Shown here in pieces: positions 1 through 7,197 of a DNA stretch of 64,000 nt. The notes below the pieces were generated by a model. That model searched no databases. It was given only the letters and a program-made list of their open reading frames with translations, and had not been told where the DNA came from. The stretch's first letter is position 1. The number at the start of each line of letters is the position of its first letter. Made by a program: the position numbers and the translations under genes. Source of the stretch: an uncultured Alistipes sp. (GTDB lineage Bacteria; Bacteroidota; Bacteroidia; Bacteroidales; Rikenellaceae); NCBI GenBank assembly GCA_900541585.1, contig UQKD01000011.1, forward strand, positions 1 to 64,000, given 5' to 3'.

Positions 1-1730
1 GTCTTTTCGACCGAAGCGTTGATCTTCTTCACCACCGACTTGTTTGCATCGGCGGCAGCCTTCTTCTCGGCCTTCTCGGCAGCATACTCGGCACGCTTCG
101 CATCTTCGAACGTGCGGCTGTGCGACAGCGTGATGCGCTTGGTGGCCTTCGAGAATTCGAGCACCTTGAAGGGCAGCTTCTCGCCGACCTTGGCCGTCGT
201 GCCGTCCTCCTTGACGAGATGTTTCATCGGGCAGAAGCCTTCGATCGAATCGGTCAGCGAGACGATCGCGCCCTTGTCGACCAATTCGGTAACGGTTCCC
301 TCGTGGATCGAATCGATCGAGAACTGTCCCTCGAACTCGTTCCACGGATTCTCCTCGAGCTGCTTGTGACCCAGCGACAGGCGACGGTTCTCCTTGTCGA
401 TTTCGAGCACTACGACCTCCAAGTCGGCGCCGATCTGGGTGAACTCGCCCGGATGCTTGACCTTCTTGGTCCACGACAGGTCGGAGATATGCACCAGACC
501 GTCGATTCCCTCCTCGATTTCGACGAAGACGCCGAAGTTGGTGAAGTTGCGCACCTTGGCCACGCAGCGCGTGCCGACAGGGTACTTCTGCTCGATATCG
601 GCCCACGGATCGGTCGTAAGCTGCTTGATGCCCAGCGACATCTTGCGCTCTGCGCGGTCGAGCGTCAGGATGACGGCCTCGACCTCGTCGCCGACCTTCA
701 TGAACTCCTGCGCCGAACGCAGGTGCTGGCTCCACGACATTTCCGAAACGTGGATCAGACCCTCCACCCCGGCTGCGATCTCCACGAACGCGCCGTAATC
801 GGCCATAACGACCACGCGGCCCTTGACCTTGTCTCCGACCTTGAGGTTCTGGTCGAGCGCCTCCCACGGATGCGGGGTGAGCTGCTTCAGACCCAGCGCG
901 ATGCGCTTCTTGGCCTCGTCGAAGTCGAGGATCACGACGTTGATCTTCTGATCGAGCGCCACGATCTCCTCGGGGTGGTTTACGCGGCCCCACGAGAGGT
1001 CCGTGATGTGGATCAGACCGTCCACGCCGCCCAGGTCGACGAATACGCCGTAGGAGGTGATGTTCTTGACGGTTCCCTCGAGGATCTGGCCCTTCTCCAG
1101 CTTGGACATGATGACCTGCTTCTGGGCTTCGAGTTCGGCCTCGATGAGCGCCTTGTGCGACACGACCACGTTGCGGAACTCCTGGTTGATCTTCACGACC
1201 TTGAACTCCATGGTCTTGTCCACGTATACATCGTAGTCGCGGATGGGTTTCACGTCGATCTGCGAGCCGGGCAGGAACGCCTCGATGCCGAATACGTCGA
1301 CGATCATACCGCCCTTCGTGCGGCACTTGATGTAACCCTTGATGATTTCGTCCTTCTCCAACGCCTCGTTGACACGGTCCCACGACTTGAGCTGACGGGC
1401 TTTCTTGTGCGAGAGGGCCAGCTGTCCGTTCTTGTCCTCCGCAGCCTCGATATAGACTTCGATCTTGTCGCCTACCTTCAGGTCGGGGTTGTAGCGGAAC
1501 TCCGATACGGGAATGATGCCCTCGCTCTTATAGCCGACGTTGACGATCACCTCACGTTTGTTGATGCCCGTTACGGTTCCCTCGACCACTTCGCCGACGT
1601 TGACGTTCGAAAGCGTCTTGTCGTAAGCCTCGGTGATCTGGGCCTTGTCCTGGTCGTACACGCCCAGGTCGTTTTCAAAGGCGTTCCAGTCGAAATTCTC
1701 GTTTGCGACTACATTCTTTACTTCTTCCAT
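1..1730 (-). CDS. rpsA: 30S ribosomal protein S1, 3' end beyond the window
   Basis: Large RNA-binding ribosomal protein that helps load mRNA onto the 30S subunit. The ATG is at 1728-1730 and the protein begins MEEVKNVVANENFDW. About 576 codons are visible with no stop, so probably only the last few residues are missing. Several tandem S1 (OB-fold) repeats are plain, with the recurring patterns GVFVDLGGVDGLIHITDLSW, GAFVEI..GVEGLIHVSEMSW and GVFVEI..GIDGLVHISDLSW. The visible end is rich in Lys and Ala (AAEKAEKKAAADANK), a typical Bacteroidota S1 tail. It lies downstream of the 5'-nucleotidase gene but has its own promoter (1825-1855) and a leader of about 90 nt. The family assignment is secure. 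Confidence 0.96.
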   Translation of the reverse strand, partial: MEEVKNVVANENFDWNAFENDLGVYDQDKAQITEAYDKTLSNVNVGEVVEGTVTGINKREVIVNVGYKSEGIIPVSEFRYNPDLKVGDKIEVYIEAAEDKNGQLALSHKKARQLKSWDRVNEALEKDEIIKGYIKCRTKGGMIVDVFGIEAFLPGSQIDVKPIRDYDVYVDKTMEFKVVKINQEFRNVVVSHKALIEAELEAQKQVIMSKLEKGQILEGTVKNITSYGVFVDLGGVDGLIHITDLSWGRVNHPEEIVALDQKINVVILDFDEAKKRIALGLKQLTPHPWEALDQNLKVGDKVKGRVVVMADYGAFVEIAAGVEGLIHVSEMSWSQHLRSAQEFMKVGDEVEAVILTLDRAERKMSLGIKQLTTDPWADIEQKYPVGTRCVAKVRNFTNFGVFVEIEEGIDGLVHISDLSWTKKVKHPGEFTQIGADLEVVVLEIDKENRRLSLGHKQLEENPWNEFEGQFSIDSIHEGTVTELVDKGAIVSLTDSIEGFCPMKHLVKEDGTTAKVGEKLPFKVLEFSKATKRITLSHSRTFEDAKRAEYAAEKAEKKAAADANKSVVKKINASVEK

Positions 1731-1783
1731 TGTGGAAATCTTTGCGATTCAATCGCTCGTTAATTGGTTAATATTGAAAGTTA

Positions 1784-1855
1784 TAGCCCCCGCTTACGGC
1801 GTTACTACGCGCGGGCGAGGGCTACAAAGGTAGTGTTTTTCAGCGAATCTGCAAA
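1784..1855 (-). promoter_or_regulatory. rpsA promoter and leader hairpin
   Basis: On the minus strand TTTG (1852-1855) is followed by a 19-nt spacer and TACCTTTG (1825-1832), a full match to the Bacteroidota -33/-7 consensus. Just downstream the leader can form a hairpin with arms 1815-1824 and 1784-1793 (TAGCCCTCGC with GCGGGGGCTA, one mismatch). A leader of this length could carry S1 autoregulation, but that is inference. Confidence 0.75.
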
Positions 1856-1866
1856 AAATCAGCGGT

Positions 1867-3300
1867 TTATTTGCGCCGGATCTCCTGCCGCGGCTTGTTG
1901 TCCGGAGTCAGCGGGCCGTCTTCCTGCAACTCTTCGAGCAGCACGCCTGCGACCGTCGTTCCCGTGAGCTTCCCGTCGGTGTAGTTCAGGTCGTTGTAAT
2001 TCTTGTAGACGTAGTCGCTGACCGCAACCTCGTACACCTTGCCTTCGCGCAGCTTCGGGAAACGCACGTCGACGGCGTTGTCCGCAGCATCGGTCACGAT
2101 GACGTAGGGTGTCGTCGAGATCAGGTCGATGCGGTGCGCCTCCTTGCGGTTCTCCTCGTCGTTATACTTCGAGAGGATCATCCGGCGCATGTCTTCCGGG
2201 GTCATCCGCATCCGGGCTATCTCGGTCCCGAACGGCTCCAGGTCGTAAACCTTCGCCGCACCGACGCCGCCTGCCGGAATCGAATCGAGGCGCACGCCGC
2301 CGATGTGGTAAAACCCGACGTCGGCATCGGCTTCGTCGGCCACCGACGCGGCCATCCAGTTGGCGAGGCCCCACTTGTCGGCCGGCCCGGCGAACGCGCC
2401 CACAGGCTTGTTCAGCTCGGGATCGGCATAGTAACGGTCCACTTCGGCCTGATACGACGCATCGGGCGCGTAGCCGGCCAGCGGCACGAGACGGGATTCG
2501 ATGCTTTCGATCTTCCTGCCGCGGAATCGGATCACCGTAACGCCCACGTTCTTGAGGTATTTCCCGGTCTGCGTCAGGAGCGTGCCGTTCACCAGCGAAT
2601 CGACCTCCACATGGGTGTGTCCGCCGATCACCACGTCGAACAGCGTCTCCTTTCCGAGCAGTTCCTCGTCGCGGTCGTCGCCCATGTGCGACACGAGCAC
2701 CAGCAGGTCGACCTTCGGGCGCAGCCGGGCGGCATACTTCATCGCCATGGCCTGCGGGTCGGGAAATTCCAGTCCCCCGAAACTCGACGCATTGCCCGCG
2801 GGATGCCCCGGGCCTTCGTAGTTGGTCACCACGCCGACGAAACCGATGCGGATGCCGTCCTCGTCCAGAACGACATAGGGCGGCAGCTGCGGGAATGTGC
2901 AGGTGTCGCTCACCACGTTGGCGCACACCACTTCGAAATCCATGCTGTCGATCATACGGCCCAGGAATGCCTGCCCGTGGTCGAACTCGTGGTTTCCGAG
3001 GGTCGCCACGTCGTAGCCCAGCCGGTTCATCAGCGCGATCATCGGCATCCCGGGCGTCTGGGCCATATCCACATAAGCGTTTCCGGTCCAGCGGTCCCCG
3101 GCATCGACCAGCACCACCAGCTGCGCCGTATCGCGGCACGCCTCGACGGCCGCGGCCAGCCGGGGGAAATTCTGAATCTTGGCGTGCATGTCGTTCGTCG
3201 AGAGCAGCACGAGCGTCCGTTCGCGGGGCGCGCAGGCCGCGGCGGCCGCCGCAAGGAGAATCAGGCCCGTCCGGAACATTCTTTTCATATTCGTCGGCAT
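1867..3300 (-). CDS. 5'-nucleotidase / metallophosphatase lipoprotein
   Basis: Probable periplasmic nucleotidase that removes phosphate from nucleotides or related esters. The N-terminus is a lipoprotein signal: a short basic start, a run of Leu/Ala, then Cys at about residue 23 (AAAAC, then APRE). The metallophosphatase core shows NDMHA (about residue 36), GNHEFDHG, SHMGDD and GGHTH, which supply the two-metal site. The C-terminal half matches the 5'-nucleotidase substrate-binding domain, so both domains sit in one chain of normal length (477 aa). A second ATG at 3288 (MKRMFRTG) is an equally plausible start, giving 473 aa. A minus-strand -7 box TACTTTTG lies at 3328-3335, divergent from the nucleoside kinase gene. 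The exact substrate is not shown by the sequence. Confidence 0.88.
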   Translation of the reverse strand: MPTNMKRMFRTGLILLAAAAAACAPRERTLVLLSTNDMHAKIQNFPRLAAAVEACRDTAQLVVLVDAGDRWTGNAYVDMAQTPGMPMIALMNRLGYDVATLGNHEFDHGQAFLGRMIDSMDFEVVCANVVSDTCTFPQLPPYVVLDEDGIRIGFVGVVTNYEGPGHPAGNASSFGGLEFPDPQAMAMKYAARLRPKVDLLVLVSHMGDDRDEELLGKETLFDVVIGGHTHVEVDSLVNGTLLTQTGKYLKNVGVTVIRFRGRKIESIESRLVPLAGYAPDASYQAEVDRYYADPELNKPVGAFAGPADKWGLANWMAASVADEADADVGFYHIGGVRLDSIPAGGVGAAKVYDLEPFGTEIARMRMTPEDMRRMILSKYNDEENRKEAHRIDLISTTPYVIVTDAADNAVDVRFPKLREGKVYEVAVSDYVYKNYNDLNYTDGKLTGTTVAGVLLEELQEDGPLTPDNKPRQEIRRK

Positions 3301-3381
3301 TGTTTTTCTTTATGGATGAAGATTTGCCAAAAGTACAAATAATTCCTATCTTTACGAATCGAACATTGTAAAAACTTTTCC

Positions 3382-5052
3382 ATGAACGATACGATCCGAG
3401 TCATCTGCGAAAACGGCTGCGGCGAGCTGGAAGTCCCGATGGGAACCCCGCTGGAAGAGGTCGCCAAACGCCTCACGCCCGGCCTTCACCCTTTCCTGGC
3501 AGCCTTCGTCAACAACCGCATCAAGGAGTTGAGTTACAAAATATATGCCCCGGTGACGATCCGTTTCGTCGACATCACCTCCTTCGCCGGCATCCGCGTC
3601 TACCAGCGCACCGCCTGGTTCCTGCTTCAGAAGGCCGTCAAGGACCTCTACCCGGGGCAGACGCTCCACATCCGCCACTCGATGGGCCAGAGCGGGTTCT
3701 ACTGCGAGGTCGACGGCATCGACGAATTCACCCCCGACGACGCTGCGCGGCTCCGCGGCCGCATGCGGGAACTCTCCGTGCGCAACCTGCCCATCACCCG
3801 CCAGCGCATGCTCACCACCGAGGTCCGCGCCCGCTACGCCGAGGAGGGCTTCACCGACAAGATCGCGCTCCTGGACACCCGTCCGCGGCTTTACAGCCAG
3901 CTCTACACGCTCGACGACACGGCGGGCTACTTCTACGGTTCGCTGGCCCCCTCGACGGGCTATGTCACGCTGTTCGACATCGAACCCTACTACAACGGTT
4001 TCTACCTGGCCCTTCCGCTGCGCACGTCGCCCGACACGCTTCACCGCAACGTCCACCAGGAGAAGATGTTCGGCATTTTCCAGGAGTACCAGTCGTGGGT
4101 CCGGATCATGGGCGTGCCCACCGTCGGCGACGTCAATTCGAAAGTGCTCGCGGGCGACGGCGGCGGCCTGATCAAGCTCGCCGAGGCGTTCCACGAACGC
4201 AAGTTCGCCTGGGTGGCCGACACCATCTACGACGCCCACCTTTCGCGCGGCGCCCGCATGGTGCTGATCTCCGGCCCCTCCAGCAGCGGCAAGACCACCT
4301 CGGCCAAGCGGCTGGGCATCCAGCTGGGCGTGCTGGGACTGAATCCGGTGCTGATCTCGCTCGACGACTACTTCGTCGACCGCGAGAAGACCCCGCGCGA
4401 CGCCGACGGCAACTACGACTACGAGGCGCTCGAAGCCATCGACCTGGAGCTTTTCAACGACCACCTGGCGCGCCTGGTCCGGGGCGAGAGCGTCGACATC
4501 CCGCGCTACGACTTCATCACGGGGCGCCGCACGTGGCACAACGCGCCGCTGACGCTCGACGAACGCTCGATCCTCATCATCGAGGGCATCCACGGACTGA
4601 ACCCGCGCCTCACGCCCTCGATCCCCGACGCGCAGAAGTTCCGCATCTACATCTCGTGCTTCACGTCCGTGGCGATGGACAACCTCTCGCGCATCGCCAC
4701 CACGGACAACCGCCTGCTGCGCCGCCTGACGCGCGACTACCGCCAGCGCGGTGCCGACGCCCTCTCGACGCTCTCGCGCTGGGCCTCGGTGCGCCGGGGC
4801 GAGGAGAAGCACATCTTCCCCTACCAGGAGAACGCCGACATCATGCTCAACTCGTCGCTGTTCTACGAGATTTCGGTGCTGCGTCCCTTCGCCGAGAAGA
4901 TCCTCCGCGAGGTCCCCGACACGGTTCCGGAGTACGACGAGGCACGGCGGATGCTCAAGTTCCTCGACAACTTCATCCCCATCGCGCCCGACGAAATCCC
5001 GCCCACGTCGATTCTCCGCGAGTTCATCGGCGGCAGCAGTTTTCAATATTAG
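3382..5052 (+). CDS. TGS-domain nucleoside (uridine-type) kinase fusion
   Basis: The 556-aa protein joins an N-terminal region like the TGS/second additional domain of threonyl-tRNA synthetase (residues 1 to about 230) to a P-loop uridine kinase/phosphoribulokinase-type domain. The Walker A motif ISGPSSSGKTTS is near residue 297, followed by LDDYFVDREKTP, DIPRYDF and the IIEGIHGLN segment typical of uridine kinases. This fusion is common in Bacteroidota and is usually annotated as a nucleoside kinase; it probably phosphorylates a pyrimidine nucleoside for salvage. The true substrate and the role of the synthetase-like part are unknown. The gene is transcribed away from the nucleotidase, with a TATCTTTA -7-like box at about 3347-3354, and ends at a strong terminator. 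Confidence 0.85.
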   Translation: MNDTIRVICENGCGELEVPMGTPLEEVAKRLTPGLHPFLAAFVNNRIKELSYKIYAPVTIRFVDITSFAGIRVYQRTAWFLLQKAVKDLYPGQTLHIRHSMGQSGFYCEVDGIDEFTPDDAARLRGRMRELSVRNLPITRQRMLTTEVRARYAEEGFTDKIALLDTRPRLYSQLYTLDDTAGYFYGSLAPSTGYVTLFDIEPYYNGFYLALPLRTSPDTLHRNVHQEKMFGIFQEYQSWVRIMGVPTVGDVNSKVLAGDGGGLIKLAEAFHERKFAWVADTIYDAHLSRGARMVLISGPSSSGKTTSAKRLGIQLGVLGLNPVLISLDDYFVDREKTPRDADGNYDYEALEAIDLELFNDHLARLVRGESVDIPRYDFITGRRTWHNAPLTLDERSILIIEGIHGLNPRLTPSIPDAQKFRIYISCFTSVAMDNLSRIATTDNRLLRRLTRDYRQRGADALSTLSRWASVRRGEEKHIFPYQENADIMLNSSLFYEISVLRPFAEKILREVPDTVPEYDEARRMLKFLDNFIPIAPDEIPPTSILREFIGGSSFQY

Positions 5053-5063
5053 CCCCGTACAGG

Positions 5064-5103
5064 ACGGGCCGCAGCAGGAAATCTTGCCGCGGTCCGTTTT
5101 TTT
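5064..5103 (+). terminator. Rho-independent terminator after the nucleoside kinase
   Basis: Thirteen-position stem (arms 5064-5076 and 5085-5097, one wobble, one mismatch), GC-rich, followed by seven T. It insulates the kinase gene from the RNA element that follows. Confidence 0.85.
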
Positions 5104-5149
5104 ATGCGGATCGCTGCACGAATTCCGGCTGATTTACCTATCTTTGCGT

Positions 5150-5354
5150 CACGCGGTCTGTGAGGGCCGCCGACATACGAAATAAAAGCGCATCGGCTTT
5201 TTTCTTATCACCGAAAATTGGACACTTTCGAACCAGATAAGGAACAAAGGTTGGTGTTCTCGCCGTTTTCCGGCGTGAGCATAATCCGTAGTTCTATCTG
5301 GTGGGTCAGTCCAATACCTCGGTGATGAACTCGGAAATCTGTTCACGCTTTTTT
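5150..5354 (+). ncRNA. Structured RNA element, copy A (unnamed)
   Basis: About 205 nt with its own -7 box (TATCTTTG, 5139-5146) and a terminal hairpin (5326-5330 with 5341-5345) followed by T6. Reading inward, the helices are CCGA 5211-5214 with TCGG 5319-5322; TTGGAC 5218-5223 with GTCCAA 5309-5314; ACCAGATA 5232-5239 plus GAAC 5242-5245 with GTTC 5291-5294 plus TATCTGGT 5295-5302, leaving a 2-nt AG bulge; and an apical hairpin 5254-5265 with 5271-5282. A separate near-palindrome, AAAAGCGCATCGGCTTTTTT, lies near 5184-5203. Copy B (19761-19966) keeps the same architecture, and its paired positions change together, which is strong evidence for RNA structure. The rod with internal loops recalls 6S RNA in general shape, but I do not recognise the family. 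Because T6 ends 34 nt before the next gene, an attenuating leader is equally possible. Confidence 0.72.
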
Positions 5355-5388
5355 GTATGCCCGCGAAACGACTAACCCTTTAATTTAA

Positions 5389-6987
5389 ATGAATATGAAC
5401 AGTTGCTTGAACATTCTCTGGCATTTTCCATTTTTCGGATTCCTGTTCGCGCTTTTTTACGCGTTGTTCGGTGCGATTCTGTGCTGCACGGTCATCCTCT
5501 ATCCCGTGGGACTGGGCTTTTTCCAGATCGCGCGGTTCCTGCTCACGCCCTTTTCGTCGGCGCTGGTCACCCGCAGGGAACTCAACCTGGTGCGGCCCGA
5601 AGAGCGCAGCACGGCCGCCGCGGCTTATTCGACCGTCATCACGATTCTCTATTTCCCCTTCGGACTGATCGCCGCCGCCGGAGCGCTGTTCGCCATGATC
5701 GGGGAATTCCTGAGCATCATCGGCATCCCGTGCGGCATCGTCTGGTTCAAGGCCCTGCCCGCGATCTTCATGCCCGTCGACAAAGTGTGCGTTCCGAAGG
5801 CCGTGGCCGACGAGATCGCACGCATCAAGGCCGGCGACACCGTCCGGCGCTACAAGGGCGAAACCGAAGAGCCGGAGACGCATTCGGCGGAGCGTCATTC
5901 CACGGATAATTTTTCCGAACCGCTTCCGGCCGTGCCCCAGGTCCGGCAGTACGACGACGACAAACTCCACGGAATCATCGCCAATCCCGAGATGTATAAG
6001 GCATCGCTGGTCGACGACTGCCGCCGGGAGCTGGAGATCCGCAGCAAGGGCGCCGCATTGATGCCCAAGATCGAGGCGTACGACGATGCAGGGCTGCGCG
6101 AGGTGCTCGCCAACCCGCAGATGTACTCCGACGAGGTGCTCTATTGCTGCCAGAAGGTCGATGCCGAGCGTCGCCGCATCGTCAGGGAACGACAGGAGCG
6201 TGAAGCCGAACTGGCACGCCTCCGGCGCGAGCAGGAGGAGAAAGCGGCCGCCGAACACCGTGCCGCGGCTTGGAAGAAACAGCGGCCATATGTCTTTGCA
6301 GTCATTGCAGTCTTGATTCTGTCAAGTGCCGGCATTTGGAGATATAGCTACCACCAAGAGCAAGCGCGGTTGGAGCAGGAGCGGTTGGAACATGAACGGA
6401 TACGCATCGAGCAGGTGCGCATCGCCAACCAGCAACGCGCCGAAGAACAGCGTATTGCCGAACAAAAACGAGCCGAGGAACAACGTCTCGCTGAACAGAA
6501 ACGGATTGAAGTGGAACGACAGCAGCAGGAAGCAAAAAAGATTCTTGCCGACAAGAACTATCGGCGTAGTGTAGGAGCCTATATCGTGGGCGATTACCAC
6601 GAAAAACTCGAAGGTATAGTATTCTATGTAGACAACACCTATAAACACGGTAAGGTGATTTCTATTTCGCACAACACTGATGGGAGTGAATATGGTAAAA
6701 ATTGGGAGGATACGATCGAATGGTGCAAATCTTTGGGTGGGAAATGGCGCTTACCGACCATTCAAGAGTGGGAACTTATCTATAAGCAGTTCTATAAGCA
6801 GTCAATCGACACAGAATATTCATTAGACATCAAACGAGGCTCAACGTTCGTCAAAAGTGCATATTGGTCGTCTTCAAAGTGGAATAATGAAGATAATTGC
6901 AATTGGACATTCAGATTCGATAAAGGATGCAGGGATGGTTGTTATCATAACTATTGCTTATATGCCCGTGTAGTATCGTCATTCTGA
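5389..6987 (+). CDS. YccF-domain / DUF1566 chimeric membrane protein
   Basis: Membrane protein of unknown function, 532 aa. Residues 1-145 hold two YccF-like membrane modules (NILWHFPFFGFLFALFYALF; later FLSIIGIPCGIVWFKALP). Residues about 185-265 hold two copies of a short helical repeat (YDDDKLHGIIANPEMY and YDDAGLREVLANPQMY). A single membrane segment follows near residue 305 (YVFAVIAVLILSSAGIW), then a Glu/Arg/Gln-rich coiled coil. The C-terminus is a DUF1566 domain (SLGGKWRLPTIQEWELIY, YWSSSKWNN, NYCLYARVVS). The first part is GC-rich like its neighbours, whereas the DUF1566 part (about 6540-6985) is clearly AT-richer, suggesting later acquisition of that domain. It follows RNA copy A by 34 nt. 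The topology suggests a membrane anchor presenting a carbohydrate- or protein-binding-like module; no function can be assigned. Confidence 0.75.
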   Translation: MNMNSCLNILWHFPFFGFLFALFYALFGAILCCTVILYPVGLGFFQIARFLLTPFSSALVTRRELNLVRPEERSTAAAAYSTVITILYFPFGLIAAAGALFAMIGEFLSIIGIPCGIVWFKALPAIFMPVDKVCVPKAVADEIARIKAGDTVRRYKGETEEPETHSAERHSTDNFSEPLPAVPQVRQYDDDKLHGIIANPEMYKASLVDDCRRELEIRSKGAALMPKIEAYDDAGLREVLANPQMYSDEVLYCCQKVDAERRRIVRERQEREAELARLRREQEEKAAAEHRAAAWKKQRPYVFAVIAVLILSSAGIWRYSYHQEQARLEQERLEHERIRIEQVRIANQQRAEEQRIAEQKRAEEQRLAEQKRIEVERQQQEAKKILADKNYRRSVGAYIVGDYHEKLEGIVFYVDNTYKHGKVISISHNTDGSEYGKNWEDTIEWCKSLGGKWRLPTIQEWELIYKQFYKQSIDTEYSLDIKRGSTFVKSAYWSSSKWNNEDNCNWTFRFDKGCRDGCYHNYCLYARVVSSF

Positions 6988-7080
6988 TTATTACTTTACA
7001 AGTTCCAAACACACGACTCACAAAACATCCATGCCATTTTCATACTGGCAACGATTCCGGACACAGGGTCTGTCTGAACA

Positions 7081-7113
7081 AAAATCCGCCGAAAAGTTTC
7101 GGCGGATTTTTTT
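7081..7113 (+). terminator. Terminator after the YccF/DUF1566 gene
   Basis: Stem AAAATCCGCCGAAA / TTTCGGCGGATTTT with a 2-nt loop, running into T7. The last T residues merge into the -33 box of the gcvP promoter. Confidence 0.9.
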
Positions 7114-7142
7114 GCACGTCCGCTTCGTTTGTCTTACATTTG
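7111..7142 (+). promoter_or_regulatory. gcvP promoter
   Basis: TTTG (7111-7114), 20-nt spacer, TACATTTG (7135-7142): a complete Bacteroidota primary-sigma promoter. The start codon is 55 nt further on. Confidence 0.8.
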
Positions 7143-7197
7143 TACGGATAAAGCCCCCGAAAGCTAAAACATTGTAACTTAATCCCTCCATATTCGT

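Noticed and set aside
3352..5046. Very long antisense frames opposite GC-rich genes (also over clpB, nrdJ, thrS, fumarase)
   Set aside because: High third-position GC removes antisense stops; the products have low-complexity Arg/Asp/Val composition and no domains.
5149..5346. 65-codon minus-strand frame opposite RNA copy A
   Set aside because: It overlaps covarying RNA helices and has no counterpart in copy B.
5150..5354. SRP RNA, tmRNA or RNase P RNA
   Set aside because: No GGAA-capped SRP domain, no tRNA-like ends with a tag reading frame, no RNase P conserved regions.
6540..6987. Diversity-generating retroelement target (C-type-lectin-like end of the DUF1566 protein)
   Set aside because: No reverse transcriptase, Avd gene or template repeat in the window, and no near-copy of the 3' end.
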